Shown here: piece by piece, positions 26,978-39,306 of the stretch
How the letters are laid out: the number at the start of each line of letters is the position of its first letter
Numbering within the stretch: position 1 is the first letter of the stretch
Source: Candidatus Rokuibacteriota bacterium
Lineage (GTDB): Bacteria > Methylomirabilota > Methylomirabilia > Rokubacteriales > CSP1-6
Assembly: GCA_023248995.1 (NCBI GenBank)
Contig: JAHFDN010000006.1
Span: forward strand, 17,311-81,310
Direction of reading: 5' to 3'
DNA length: 64,000 nucleotides
Program-made: the position numbers and the translations under genes
Notes under the pieces: model-generated
Database searches by the model: none
Told to the model about the DNA's origin: nothing
What the model saw: only the letters and a program-made list of their open reading frames with translations

Positions 26978-28375
26978 TCAACGCCCGCCGGACCCCACGG
27001 TGGCCTGGCCCTCGAGGGCGTAGGCAGTCTCCGAATGTTGAGACAGGTCGAGCCCCGCCATCTCTTCGTCCGCGCTTACCCGGAGACCCATGACGGCATC
27101 GATGATCTTCAGGATAATCGTGGTCCCGACGAACGCCAGGACCCACGAGGCCACGATGGCCACGATCTGAATTCCCACCTGGCCCGGGTTTCCGTACAAG
27201 AGCCCGTCGCCGCCGTCGGGGTTGATCGTCTTCGTGGCGAAGAAGCCCGTGGCGAGCGCGCCCCAGGTTCCCCCCACGCCGTGGACGCCCACCACGTCCA
27301 GCGAATCGTCGTACCCCAGCTTCGTCTTCACGTTGCAGGCGGTGTAGCAGAGGAAGCCGGCCACGGCGCCGATGACGATCGAGGCCATCGGGGTCACGTA
27401 GCCCGAGGCGGGGGTGATCGCCACCAGTCCCGCCACGGCCCCCGAAGCGGCCCCCAGCACGGTGGGCTTGCCGCGGGCAGCCCACTCCGAAAACATCCAT
27501 CCGAGCGCCGCTGCCGCCGTGGCGGTGTTGGTCACCACGAACGCGCTGGTCGCCAGGGCACCCGCGCTGATGGCGCTCCCGGCGTTGAAGCCGAACCAGC
27601 CAAACCAGAGGAGCGCCGCGCCGGTCACCGTCAGCGGCAGGTTGTGCGGGCGTAAGGGCTCGTGGCCGTACCCCTTCCGCTTGCCCATGATCAGGGCCGC
27701 GGCCAGGGCGGAGACCCCGGAGCTGATGTGCACGACCGTCCCGCCGGCGAAGTCGAGGGCGCCCCGGTTCTTGAGCCAGCCCCCCGTCCCCCAAACCCAG
27801 TGCGCCAGCGGATCATAGATGAAGGTGGCCCAGGCCAGGGTGAAGACGATGAACGACGAGAACTTCATCCGCTCGGCGAAGGCCCCGGTGATCAGCGCGG
27901 GCGTGATGACGGCGAACATGAGCTGGAAGACCATGTAGGCCTGGTGAGGGACGGTGGCGCCGTAGTCGGGGTTCGGCTGAAGGCCCACGCCCTGGAGGCC
28001 GATCCACTCGAGGCCGCCGACGATGCCTCCCTTGTCCGGGCCGAAGGCCAGGCTGTACCCCCAGAGGACCCACTGCACCGAGATCAGCGCCAGGATGATG
28101 AAGCTCTGCATGATCGTGCCCAGGGCGTTCTTCGAGCGCACCATGCCGCCGTAGAAGAGCGCGAGCCCCGGCGCTGTCATGAGGAGAACCAGGGCCGACG
28201 AGGTCAAGAGCCAGGCCGTGTCCCCCGAGTCAATCTTGGGGGGTGGCGCCGGCGCCGCCGCTGCCGGGGCCGCCGGGGCCGGCGCCTGCTCTGCCCAGAC
28301 GAGGGCCGACCCGGAGATGGAAAGCACCAGGAAAAAGATCGCCAACGCGATTGTCGAGCGTCTCGTCGTCGTCAC
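26978..28375 (-). CDS. amt: Ammonium transporter Amt (second copy)
   Basis: This 465-residue Amt has a cleavable signal (LAIFFLVLSISGSALVWAEQ), a proline/alanine-rich linker, and then 11 spans. The pore histidines are in GGTVVHISSG and VVGVHGVGGTWGA, and WFGWFGFNAGSA is typical. It moves ammonium across the inner membrane. The GTG at 28373-28375 follows GGAGGAGGG at good spacing; an open frame upstream overlaps the PII gene and is not used. It forms a glnK-amt pair with the gene 19 bases before it, mirroring the other pair across glnA. Confidence 0.95.
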   Translation of the reverse strand: MTTTRRSTIALAIFFLVLSISGSALVWAEQAPAPAAPAAAAPAPPPKIDSGDTAWLLTSSALVLLMTAPGLALFYGGMVRSKNALGTIMQSFIILALISVQWVLWGYSLAFGPDKGGIVGGLEWIGLQGVGLQPNPDYGATVPHQAYMVFQLMFAVITPALITGAFAERMKFSSFIVFTLAWATFIYDPLAHWVWGTGGWLKNRGALDFAGGTVVHISSGVSALAAALIMGKRKGYGHEPLRPHNLPLTVTGAALLWFGWFGFNAGSAISAGALATSAFVVTNTATAAAALGWMFSEWAARGKPTVLGAASGAVAGLVAITPASGYVTPMASIVIGAVAGFLCYTACNVKTKLGYDDSLDVVGVHGVGGTWGALATGFFATKTINPDGGDGLLYGNPGQVGIQIVAIVASWVLAFVGTTIILKIIDAVMGLRVSADEEMAGLDLSQHSETAYALEGQATVGSGGR

Positions 28376-28394
28376 GGTCCCTCCTCCCTTATCT

Positions 28395-28871
<477 letters not shown>

Positions 28872-28906
28872 TGAAGGAGGGGTGCTTTGTTCTTGGGCAG
28901 GGACGT

Positions 28907-29001
28907 CCCCTCACCCCGACCCGACCGCAAGGGTCGGGTGCCCGCTAAGGAAGGCTCGCTTCGCTCGCGCCTTGCGTGAAGGGGGGAGAAAAGGTGAGGG
29001 G
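28907..29001. repeat. REP-like palindromic element with internal hairpins
   Basis: Arms CCCCTCACC (28907-28915) and GGTGAGGGG (28993-29001) match the outer arms of the element at 25376. The interior holds a second hairpin, CGACCC...GGGTCG, with a short loop. It lies just after the stop of the activator gene. Confidence 0.6.
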
Positions 29002-29007
29002 CAGCAT

Positions 29008-30362
<1,355 letters not shown>

Positions 30363-30366
<4 letters not shown>

Positions 30367-31841
30367 GGCTGCCTCACCGGCAGGACGACCCGCACGCGGG
30401 TCCCCTGTCCGAGCCGGCTGTCGATGTCAATCCGACCGCCGTGGAGGTCCACGACCGAGCGGGAGATGGCCATCCCGAGGCCGGTCCCGTGCGGCTTGGT
30501 GGTGAAGAACAGGTCGAACACTCGGGAGAGCGTCTCCTCGGACATGCCGCAGCCGGAGTCCTCCACCGTCACCCTCAGCATGTCCCCCTCGCGGTCGTAG
30601 GCGACACCCACGCCGAGCGTCCCTTCGTCCCCCATGGCGTCCAGCGCGTTCAGCAGGAGGTTCAAAAAGACCTTGCGCATTTCGCGCGGATCCAGAAATG
30701 CCACGGGGATGTCGGGCTCGTCTTCCCGCGCCACGCGGATCCGCCGCCCCGCCAGGCGGTCCTGGGCGAGCGAGAGGCAGTCGTCCAGGAGCTGGGGCAC
30801 GTTGACGTTCTCCTGCTTGAGCTCGGGAGGACGACCGAACGCCGTGATCTCGGTCACCAGGTCCGCCAGATGATCCACCGCGTGCCCGATTTTCTGGGCC
30901 AGCCCGGCGAGCTCGGGATCCGACCCGGCGGCGAGTCGCTTCTCCAGGTGGCGGGCGTAGAGCTTCAGCCCGCCGAGCGGGTTCTTCAGTTCATGGGCGA
31001 CCTGGGTGGCCATGCGCCCAAGCGCGGCGAGCGCGCCGCTACGAAGCTGGGAGAGCTCGTGGGCGTTCTTGAGGGCCACCGCGGCCTGAAAGGAGAAAAG
31101 CGCCAAGAGCTCCAGGTCTTCCTCCGTCGGGGAGACGCGCTCGGCGCACTCCACCACGAGCGCCCCGACGGGGCCGTTCTTCACCACGAGGGGCGCCGCC
31201 AGCGCCACCCGCCCGTCCTCCCCCGTCACCCTCGTGGGCGCCCCCTTCTCGATGGCGGCGGCCGCCGCGGCCTGGAGCGGCTCCCACGCCTTGGGCTGGG
31301 TCCCCGCGCTCGCCATCGGGACGACTTGGCCGCCCTCGAAGAGAAAGACGACCGCGCGCTCGGCCTCCGTCGCCTCCACGGTCGCCTGGGCGACGGCGTC
31401 GAGGATCCGCTCCACGATCCCCGACGACGCGAGGGTCTCCCCCACGGCCTTGAGCCGCCCCCGGTCGCGCGTCCATCGCCGTTCCGACAGGGCCCGCCCC
31501 ACCCGGGCCCGGAGCTCATCGGGGATGAAAGGCTTCGTGAGATAGTCGAAGGCTCCACGCTGAATCGCAGCCACGGCGTCGCCAACGGCGCCGGGCGCGG
31601 TCATGATCAGCACCGGCAACCCCGGCTGGCGGGCGTGGGCCGCCTCGATCAGGGCGAGGCCGTCCGTGGGCTCCATCCTGAGGTCGAAGAGCGCAAGCTC
31701 GAACCCGCCCGACTCGAGAGCGGCCAGGGCTTCGCGCGAGCTGCCGACCGCCTTCACCGCCAGCCCGAAGTCCTCCAGCCGAACCTCCAGCACCCGGCGG
31801 CTCTCCGGATCGTCGTCAAGCACGAGCACCTGCCCCTTCAC
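30363..31841 (-). CDS. Histidine kinase with N-terminal receiver and GAF domains
   Basis: The 492-residue cytoplasmic kinase carries a receiver domain first (Asp53; residues 1-120), then a GAF-like sensor (about 130-265). A HisKA helix follows with His283 in VAHELKNPLGG, and then a HATPase (DSGCGMSEETLSRVFDLFFTTK and GTGLGMAI). There is no membrane span. It resembles NtrB/AtoS-type kinases but with a receiver at the front, so it may be controlled by an upstream phosphodonor. The start is a GTG with AGAGGAG upstream. It passes phosphate to the activator gene that overlaps its end. Confidence 0.9.
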
Positions 31842-32179
31842 TGCCCCGTCTCCTCTGGCCCGCCCTGAGAAAAATCCCTGCGTGCCAACACGTTCGATTT
31901 CGACAGTAGCACAAGGCCTCGGCTAGTGTCACGAGTCCGACACTCGCCAGGGGGTGCCGTCAGAGCCTGAACGCGCCCGGCGGCCTGCCCCCCGGCCATC
32001 CGGTCAATTTCTCCTCTTAACTCAACGGGTTCACGGCGCGAGGTCATCGGGCCCCCGTGGATCTTGTGCAAGGTCAGGGCCGAACGGCACGGAAGCCGCC
32101 CCCGTTGCAAACCGGCCTCCCCTGCCCTACCATGAGGCGTCGGGGCTCCTCCCGCCGTGCACCTCTCAAGGAGGCTTCC
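31842..32179. other. Divergent gene-free stretch with an inverted repeat
   Basis: These 338 bases separate the kinase (minus) and LLM oxidoreductase (plus). AGTGTC (31925-31930) and GACACT (31939-31944) form an inverted repeat with an eight-base spacer, a possible operator. A perfect -24-like TTGGCACG on the minus strand at 31881-31888 lacks its -12 partner. No gene was found. Confidence 0.5.
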
Positions 32180-33142
32180 GTGCACTTCGGCTTCTCGCTC
32201 CCGGGCCGCGGGCCGCTCGCCAAGCCCGACCTGCTCCTGAGACTCGCCCAGAAGGGGGACGCGCTCGGCTACGCCTCGCTCTTCGTCACCGATCACGTCG
32301 TCCTGCCGACCAGCAACGTTTCCAAGTACCCCTATCATCCGTCGGGCCAGTTCCCGGGCGGCGCGGACCAGGATTATCTCGAGCCGCTCACCCTGCTGGC
32401 GTTCCTGGCGGCGGCCACCCGGAAGATCCGCCTGGGCACGAGCGTCCTGATCATCCCGTACCGCAACCCGGTCGTCACGGCGAAGATGCTGGCCACTCTC
32501 GACGTCCTCTCGGGCGGCCGCGTGATCCTCGGCTGCGGCGTCGGCTGGCTCGAGGAAGAGTTCGCGGCGCTCAAAGCTCCCCCGTTCGGCGAGCGCGGCA
32601 GGGTGACGGACGAGTACCTGAGGCTGATGCGCGAGTGCTGGACCAAGGACCGGATTGATTTCAAGGGGACGTACTACCAAGCCCGCGACATCGTGTTCAG
32701 GCCAAAGCCGCTCCAGAAGGGCGGGATCCCCATCTGGATCGGTGGCCACACCGACGGGGCGCTCCGCCGCGCGGGCGAGCTCGGGGACGGCTGGCATCCC
32801 ATCGGCCTTCGCCCGCCAGCCCTGCTTCACCCGCCCGAGTACGCGGAAAAGGTCAAGCAGATCCACGCGTGGGCGACCCGGGCCGGACGAGATCCGAAGG
32901 AGATCACGCTGACCTTCCGCGCGCCGATGGAGGTCTGGCCGAAACGGGCCAAGCCGGCGGCGGGCGCCCGCCAGCTCTTCAAGGGCACGGCCGCCCAGGT
33001 CATCGAGGACATCCGGCAGTACCAGGCGCTCGGCGTCACCCATTTCGTCTTCGACTTCACCACGTCCGACGACAAGGCGGCGGGCGCGAATATGGAACGC
33101 TTCGCCGAGGATGTGCGCCCCAAGGTCAGGCGCGCTCCATGA
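32180..33142 (+). CDS. LLM-class (luciferase-like) oxidoreductase, probably F420-dependent
   Basis: The 320-residue TIM-barrel protein begins HFGFSLPGRGPLAKPDLLL after a GTG start. RIRLGTSVLIIPYR-like and LGCGVGWLEEEFAAL are typical of the F420-dependent LLM group. It should use F420H2 or flavin to reduce or oxidise an unknown substrate. The GTG at 32180 has AAGGAGG at good spacing, whereas the frame open upstream has none. It overlaps the PPOX gene and heads the F420 block, which supports F420 use. Confidence 0.85.
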   Translation: MHFGFSLPGRGPLAKPDLLLRLAQKGDALGYASLFVTDHVVLPTSNVSKYPYHPSGQFPGGADQDYLEPLTLLAFLAAATRKIRLGTSVLIIPYRNPVVTAKMLATLDVLSGGRVILGCGVGWLEEEFAALKAPPFGERGRVTDEYLRLMRECWTKDRIDFKGTYYQARDIVFRPKPLQKGGIPIWIGGHTDGALRRAGELGDGWHPIGLRPPALLHPPEYAEKVKQIHAWATRAGRDPKEITLTFRAPMEVWPKRAKPAAGARQLFKGTAAQVIEDIRQYQALGVTHFVFDFTTSDDKAAGANMERFAEDVRPKVRRAP

Positions 33143-33579
33143 AGGCACCGCTCGTCTCCCCGGAGGTCGGCCGGTTCCTGCGCGTGGCGCGGGTCGCCCG
33201 CCTCGGCACGGCGGATGCCGGCGGCCAGCCGCTGGTGGTCCCGATCTGCTACGCCTTCGACGGCCGTCACTGCTACTCCGCCCTGGACGCCAAGCCGAAG
33301 CGGAAGGCGCCGGCCCAGCTTCGGCGGGTGACGAACATCCGCGAAAACCCGCGCGTCTCCGTCCTCGTGGATCACTACGAAGAAGACTGGAAGCGGCTCC
33401 GTTACGTCCTGCTCGAGGGGCGGGCCGACGTCCTGACGGAAGGCGAGGAGTTCACCCACGCGATAGACCTGCTGCTCGAGAAGTACCCGCAGTACCGCGC
33501 GATGCACCTGGACCGCCGCACCGGGCTCGTGATCAAGATCACCCCCGAGCGGGTGATCGAGTGGAGCGGCGCGGCATGA
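33139..33579 (+). CDS. PPOX-class split-barrel protein, probable F420-dependent enzyme
   Basis: The 146-residue protein has the FMN/F420-binding split barrel: FLRVARVARLGTADAGGQP and DAKPKRKAPAQLRRV, then NPRVSVLVDHYEEDW. This matches the pyridoxamine-oxidase-like group that includes small F420-dependent reductases. Its ATG overlaps the LLM stop (ATGA), and its own end overlaps cofG, so it is inside the cofactor operon. It is likely cytoplasmic and dimeric. The substrate is unknown. Confidence 0.83.
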   Translation: MKAPLVSPEVGRFLRVARVARLGTADAGGQPLVVPICYAFDGRHCYSALDAKPKRKAPAQLRRVTNIRENPRVSVLVDHYEEDWKRLRYVLLEGRADVLTEGEEFTHAIDLLLEKYPQYRAMHLDRRTGLVIKITPERVIEWSGAA

Positions 33580-34740
33580 GGAACGCCCTACGCGCGCTCG
33601 ACCGGGCCGAGGCAGGCCTCGCGCTGAGCCGGGCCGAGGCCCTGAGCCTGCTCGGCGTCCCCGACGTCCAGTTACCCGCGCTCCTCACCGCGGCGGCCGC
33701 GGCGCGGGACCGGGGGCGGGGGCGCCGCGTCACGTTCTCGAAAAAGGTCTTCGTCCCGCTGACGACCCTCTGCCGGGACTACTGCGGCTACTGCACGTTC
33801 CGACGGGACCCCGGCGAGCCCGGCGCCCACACGATGACCCCCGATGAGGTGCTCGCGCTGGTCCAGGCGGGGGCCCGTCTCGGGGCGAAGGAGGCGCTTT
33901 TCTCCCTCGGCGACCGCCCGGAAACCCTCTTCGCCGAGCACCGCGACTTCCTCCGGCGGAGGGGACACCGGACGACGCTCGGCTATCTGAGACACGTCTG
34001 CGAGGCGGTCCTCAGGGAGTCACCGCTTCTGCCTCACGCGAACCCGGGCGTCATGGGCGAGCGCGACCTGGCGGCCCTCCGCGAGGTCACCGTCAGCATG
34101 GGGCTCATGCTCGAGACCACGTCGGAGCGGCTCTTGGGCCCCGGGATGGCCCACGACCGGGCGCCCGACAAGGTGCCGGCGCGGCGCCTTCGCACCATCG
34201 AGCTGGCCGGCAAGCTCCAGATCCCCTTCACCACCGGCATCCTGATCGGCATCGGGGAGACGGCGGCGGAGCGCGTGGACGCGCTCCTCGCCATCCGCGA
34301 GCTCCACGAGCGCTACGGCCACATCCAGGAGGTCATCGTCCAGAACTTCCGGGCCAAGCCCCGCATCCCGATGAGCCGGCAGCCCGAGCCGTCGGCGGGC
34401 GAGATGCTCCGCACGCTCGCGGTCGCGCGACTCGTCCTCGGACCGGAGATGAACCTCCAGGCCCCGCCCAACCTGTCAGGGGACACCTATCCGAGACTCC
34501 TCGACGCGGGCCTCAATGACTGGGGCGGCATCTCGCCGCTCACGGTGGACCACATCAACCCCGAGGCCCCCTGGCCCCTGATCCGCGAGCTGAGGCGAGC
34601 CACCGAGGCGGCAGGCCTCGAGCTTCGCGAGCGGCTGGCCATCTACCCCGAATACGTCTTGCGCCCCGAGTTCCTGGCCGAGGGCCTGCGCCCCCGCGTC
34701 CGGGCCCTCGTAGACGACGAGGGCTACGTGAGGAGCGAGT

Positions 34741-34763
<23 letters not shown>
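33576..34763 (+). CDS. cofG: FO synthase subunit 1 (CofG)
   Basis: The 395-residue radical SAM enzyme has the cluster motif CRDYCGYC (Cys66, Cys70, Cys73). With CofH it makes the deazaflavin FO, the chromophore of F420, from tyrosine and a flavin precursor. PNLSGDTYPRLLDAGLNDWGGISP is split between conserved regions near residues 305-330 typical of CofG. The ATG overlaps the previous stop, and the next gene starts inside its last codons. Separate CofG and CofH proteins are used here, not the fused FbiC of actinobacteria. Confidence 0.95.
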
Positions 34764-36015
<1,252 letters not shown>

Positions 36016-36017
36016 CC

Positions 36018-36045
36018 TTGCGCTCGGCGGTCGCTGGATTACAAT
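36018..36045 (+). promoter_or_regulatory. Sigma-70-type promoter for the HU gene
   Basis: TTGCGC (36018-36023) and TACAAT (36040-36045) are 16 bases apart, directly after the cofH stop. A leader of about 47 bases would follow, so HU and the genes after it can be expressed apart from cofGH. Confidence 0.5.
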
Positions 36046-36098
36046 ACGACCCTGGCTTCGTTTGTCTTTCTTCACCCCAACGCTGAGGAGGATGCTCC

Positions 36099-36386
36099 AT
36101 GGGCAAGTCCATGACCAAGTCAGCCACCATCGCTCACCTGGCCGGCAAGGCCACGCTCTCGAAGAAACAGGTGACGATGGTGCTCGAGCAGCTCGCCACG
36201 CTGGCCGCCAAGGAAGCCAGGAACGGCTTCGTGATCCCCGGCCTCGGGAAACTGGCGCTCCGCAACCGCGCCGCGCGGATGGGGCGCAATCCGCAGACGG
36301 GCGAGCCGATCAAGATTCCCGCCAAGCGCGTGGTCAGGTTCCGGGTGGCCAAGGCCATGAAGGACGCCGTGCTTGGGAAGAAGTAA
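36099..36386 (+). CDS. HU-family DNA-binding protein
   Basis: The 95-residue histone-like protein has helices at the N-terminus (TIAHLAGKATLSKKQVTMVL) and the conserved beta-arm GRNPQTGEPIKIPAKRVVRF. HU dimers bend and compact DNA. The N-terminus MGKSMTKSATIAHLAGK is slightly longer than E. coli HU. GAGGAGG precedes the ATG. It lies inside the F420 gene block but has its own promoter, so a functional link is doubtful. Confidence 0.93.
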   Translation: MGKSMTKSATIAHLAGKATLSKKQVTMVLEQLATLAAKEARNGFVIPGLGKLALRNRAARMGRNPQTGEPIKIPAKRVVRFRVAKAMKDAVLGKK

Positions 36387-36465
36387 ACCCTCGCGGGCCG
36401 GGACACGGGCGGCCCCGGTTCCGGCCCCCCACCCCCCGGCGGCCTCGCGGGCGCCCGAGGGGGTG

Positions 36466-36954
36466 CGGCTCGGGCCGCTCGACGGCGAGACGGAGGATGC
36501 GCGACGGCTCTTCAGCTATGCGGGGGCCGGGATGCCGGCGGCCTCGCCAGGCGAGTTCGGATGGGGCGCCTGGATCGGAGAAGGAAGTGAGGGCCGCCGT
36601 CTCATCGGCGCGGTCCTGCTCGAAAGCACGGGCGCGACCGGTTTCGTCCACGGGCCGGTAGTCGTCGTCGACCCGGGCCTTCCTCAAGAGGTCGAGCCCG
36701 TCGAGATCGCCGCCCACCTCCTCGCCGCTCTCGTCCCCCACGCGACCGCGAGCGGCATCGACACGCTCTTCGCGCGCCCCCAGGGCCTGGACCGGGTGTG
36801 GGTGCGCTTCGGCTTCATCCCCGTTCCGGAGGCGGACCTCCCGGCGGCGTTCAGACGGCGGCCCGGAACCGGGCTCTTCGCGTGGCGAGGCGGGACGGCG
36901 CTCTGGTCGTCGCGCCGGCGGGCGAAGGACGGCGCCGCCGAGCCTCGCCCCTGA
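36466..36954 (+). CDS. GNAT-like N-acetyltransferase homologue (divergent)
   Basis: The protein of about 162 residues has a layout like a GNAT fold: GFVHGPVVVVDPG (beta4), a helix EIAAHLLAALVPHATASG, and RVWVRFGFIPVP (beta5). The usual Q/RxxGxG/A acetyl-CoA loop is not seen, so activity is uncertain. The start is unclear; the GTG at 36466 begins the recognisable fold, and a TTG at 36373, overlapping HU, is a longer alternative with a low-complexity N-terminus. Its end overlaps the cofD start (TGATG), so it is translated with the F420 genes. Confidence 0.55.
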   Translation, partial: RLGPLDGETEDARRLFSYAGAGMPAASPGEFGWGAWIGEGSEGRRLIGAVLLESTGATGFVHGPVVVVDPGLPQEVEPVEIAAHLLAALVPHATASGIDTLFARPQGLDRVWVRFGFIPVPEADLPAAFRRRPGTGLFAWRGGTALWSSRRRAKDGAAEPRP

Positions 36955-37880
36955 TGCGCGTCACCGCGCTCGCCGGGGGAACGGGCGCCGCCAAGTTCCT
37001 GCGAGGGCTGACGGCCGTCATCGCCCCCGAGCAGGTCACGGTGATCGGCAACACGGGCGACGACGCGCTCATCTGGGGTCTCCACGTCTCGCCCGACCTC
37101 GATACCGTCATCTACGCCCTCGCCGGTCTCCTCGACGAAAGCAAGGGGTGGGGAATCCGCGGCGACAGCTTCCGCTGCCTGGCGGCCATGGCCACCCTCG
37201 GCCGGGAGACGTGGTTCAACCTGGGCGACCGGGACCTGGCCACTCACCTCTTCAGGACCGAGCGCCTCCGCACGGGCGAAAGCCTGAGCCAAGTGACCGA
37301 CGCCCTCCGGCGCACGTTGGGCGTCGGCAGCCGGATCCTCCCGGCCTCCGACGCCCCCGTCAGCACCCGCATCCTGACGCCTGAGGGCTGGCTCGGCTTT
37401 CAGGAGTTCTTCGTCCGGGAAAAGGCTCGGCCCGAGGTCCTCGACGTGGCCTACGCCGGGGCCGACCTCGCCCACCCGGCTCCCGGCGTGCTGGAGGCCA
37501 TCGAAATGGCCACGGCGATCCTCGTCTGCCCGTCGAATCCCATCACGTCCATCGGGCCGATCCTCGCCGTCCCCGGCATCGTCGACGCGCTCGGCGCCGC
37601 GCGCGGAGAGATCCTGGCCATCAGCCCGATCGTCGGGGACGCCCCCGTGAGCGGTCCGGCGGGGAAGCTGATGGCCGCCCGAGGGCTCTCCGTGTCCGCG
37701 ACGGGCGTCGCGCGCTTCTATCGCCCGTGGCTCGATACGCTCGTCCTCGACCGCCGGGATGAAGCGCTCCTCTCCTCTCTCCAGGAGCTCGGCGTGACGC
37801 CGGTGCTCGCGGACACGCTCATGACCGATCGGGAGAAGGCCGAAGCCCTGGCGCGGCGCGTGCTGGAGCTCCTCACGTGA
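36954..37880 (+). CDS. cofD: 2-phospho-L-lactate transferase (CofD/FbiA)
   Basis: The 308-residue protein starts MRVTALAGGTGAAKFLRGL and has GNTGDDALIWGLHVSPDLD, the signature of CofD. It joins the phospholactyl (or related C3-acid) guanosine diphosphate to FO, giving F420-0 or dehydro-F420-0. The later SNPITSIGPILAVPGI motif is also conserved. The ATG overlaps the previous stop, and its own stop overlaps cofC. Which C3 acid is used (lactate, PEP or 3-phosphoglycerate) cannot be told from motifs alone. Confidence 0.94.
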   Translation: MRVTALAGGTGAAKFLRGLTAVIAPEQVTVIGNTGDDALIWGLHVSPDLDTVIYALAGLLDESKGWGIRGDSFRCLAAMATLGRETWFNLGDRDLATHLFRTERLRTGESLSQVTDALRRTLGVGSRILPASDAPVSTRILTPEGWLGFQEFFVREKARPEVLDVAYAGADLAHPAPGVLEAIEMATAILVCPSNPITSIGPILAVPGIVDALGAARGEILAISPIVGDAPVSGPAGKLMAARGLSVSATGVARFYRPWLDTLVLDRRDEALLSSLQELGVTPVLADTLMTDREKAEALARRVLELLT

Positions 37881-38527
37881 CGACGGTCGCGGCCGTCCCC
37901 GTCAAGGACCTGGACAACGCCAAGCAGCGGCTGATCCCGGTTCTGTCGCCCGCCGAGCGCCGAGCCCTGGCCCAGGCGATGCTGGAAGACGTCCTCGGCG
38001 CGCTCTCCCGCGCGGGGCTCGACGCGGTCTGGGTCGTCACCCGCGACCGGGAGGTCGTGGAGCTGGCGCGCCGCTTCGCCGTGACGATCCTGGAAGAGGC
38101 GGAGAACCGAGGCCACACCGAGGCCGTCACCCTTGCCCAAGCCCAGGCGACCCGAATGGGCGCCGACCGGTTCCTCACGATCCCGGGAGACGTCCCGCGG
38201 GTCACCGCCGACGAGATCCGGGCCGTGTGCCGGGTCGCCGAGCCGGGGCGGTCGGCGGTCTTCGTCCCCTCGCGCTCCGGCTTCGGGACCAACGCGGCGC
38301 TCTTGTCCCCGCCCGCCGTCATGCCCTTCAAGTTCGGCGAGCCCTCCTTCGCGAACCACCTGAGCGCGGCGAGGACGCGGGGACTCGAGCCCCGCGTCCT
38401 CGAGCTGCCGGGGCTCGGCCTCGACATTGACGGCCCCGAGGACCTCACGACGCTGGCCACCGGGCCGGATGGGACGGAGAGCGCGCGCCTGCTCCGCTCC
38501 TGGGGCTTCCCCCGCCGCCCGGCATGA
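37877..38527 (+). CDS. cofC: 2-phospho-L-lactate guanylyltransferase (CofC/FbiD)
   Basis: The 216-residue nucleotidyltransferase starts TTVAAVPVKDLDNAKQRL (after a GTG), the CofC/FbiD N-terminus. PGDVPRVTADEIRAV and FGTNAALLSPP are typical. It activates a C3 phospho-acid with GTP for CofD. The GTG overlaps the cofD stop, and the gene ends in overlap with cofE, so production is coupled. It is cytoplasmic. Confidence 0.93.
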   Translation: MTTVAAVPVKDLDNAKQRLIPVLSPAERRALAQAMLEDVLGALSRAGLDAVWVVTRDREVVELARRFAVTILEEAENRGHTEAVTLAQAQATRMGADRFLTIPGDVPRVTADEIRAVCRVAEPGRSAVFVPSRSGFGTNAALLSPPAVMPFKFGEPSFANHLSAARTRGLEPRVLELPGLGLDIDGPEDLTTLATGPDGTESARLLRSWGFPRRPA

Positions 38528-39276
38528 CGCCGCGCTACGAGATCATCGGGGTCGTCGGCCTGCCCGAGATCCGGACGGGGGACGACTTGGGTCGCCTCAT
38601 CGTCCTGGGCACCGCCGCCCAGGCCACGCCCCTCAGGGACGGAGACCTGCTCGTCGTCAGCCAGAAGATCGTGTCGAAGTCCGAGGGGCGGGTCGTCCGC
38701 CTGGCGGACGTGACTCCTTCAACCGCGGCGCGCGCCATGGCGCGCGAGCTCGGCAAAGACCCGCGGTTGGTCGAGCTGATTCTCGGGGAGTCACGGCGGG
38801 TGGTGAGGATGGACAAGGGGGTGCTGCTCGTCGAGACCCACCACGGCTGGATCTGCGCCAACGGCGGCGTGGACCAGTCCAACGTGGACCTGGACGCCGC
38901 CTCCCTGCTCCCGGAAGACCCCGACCGCTCGGCCCAGCTCCTCCGCGAGCGCGTCCACGGGCTCACCGGGATGGATGTCCCGGTCATCGTCTCGGACACC
39001 TTCGGCCGGCCGTGGCGGGAGGGCCTCACGAACGTCGCGATCGGGGTCGCGGGCCTCCAGCCGATCCGGAGCTACATCGGCGTCCGGGACCCGGCGGGGC
39101 ACACGCTCCAGGCCACGCTCCTGGCCCTGGCCGACGAGCTGGCGGGCGCGGCCGAGCCGGTCATGGGGAAGCTCAGCCGGATCCCGGTCACGATCGTCCG
39201 CGGCCTCGCCTTCGAGCGCGCCGAGCAAACCTCCAAGGCGCTCCTCCGTGATCCCTCGCGCGACCTATTCCGCTAG
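38524..39276 (+). CDS. cofE: F420-0:gamma-glutamyl ligase (CofE)
   Basis: The 250-residue ligase has VVSQKIVSKSEGRVV, ETHHGWICANGGVDQSN and VIVSDTFGRPWREGLTNV, which are CofE motifs for GTP, metal and F420 binding. It adds gamma-linked glutamates to F420-0. The FbiB-type C-terminal reductase domain is absent, so a separate dehydro-F420 reductase would be needed if PEP is the precursor. It is the last gene of the coupled cofD-cofC-cofE run. Confidence 0.94.
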   Translation: MTPRYEIIGVVGLPEIRTGDDLGRLIVLGTAAQATPLRDGDLLVVSQKIVSKSEGRVVRLADVTPSTAARAMARELGKDPRLVELILGESRRVVRMDKGVLLVETHHGWICANGGVDQSNVDLDAASLLPEDPDRSAQLLRERVHGLTGMDVPVIVSDTFGRPWREGLTNVAIGVAGLQPIRSYIGVRDPAGHTLQATLLALADELAGAAEPVMGKLSRIPVTIVRGLAFERAEQTSKALLRDPSRDLFR

Positions 39277-39306
39277 GGTATGATGGGGCCTCAGCGGACA
39301 AGGGCT

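Noticed and set aside
31881..31888. TTGGCACG on the minus strand upstream of the kinase gene, a perfect -24 half
   Set aside because: The -12 position has TT instead of GC, so it is not a working sigma-54 promoter by pattern.
39283..39306. Upstream ATG as start of the M16 lipoprotein
   Set aside because: It is in a different frame from the peptidase, and the in-frame ATG at 39307 gives a proper lipoprotein signal.
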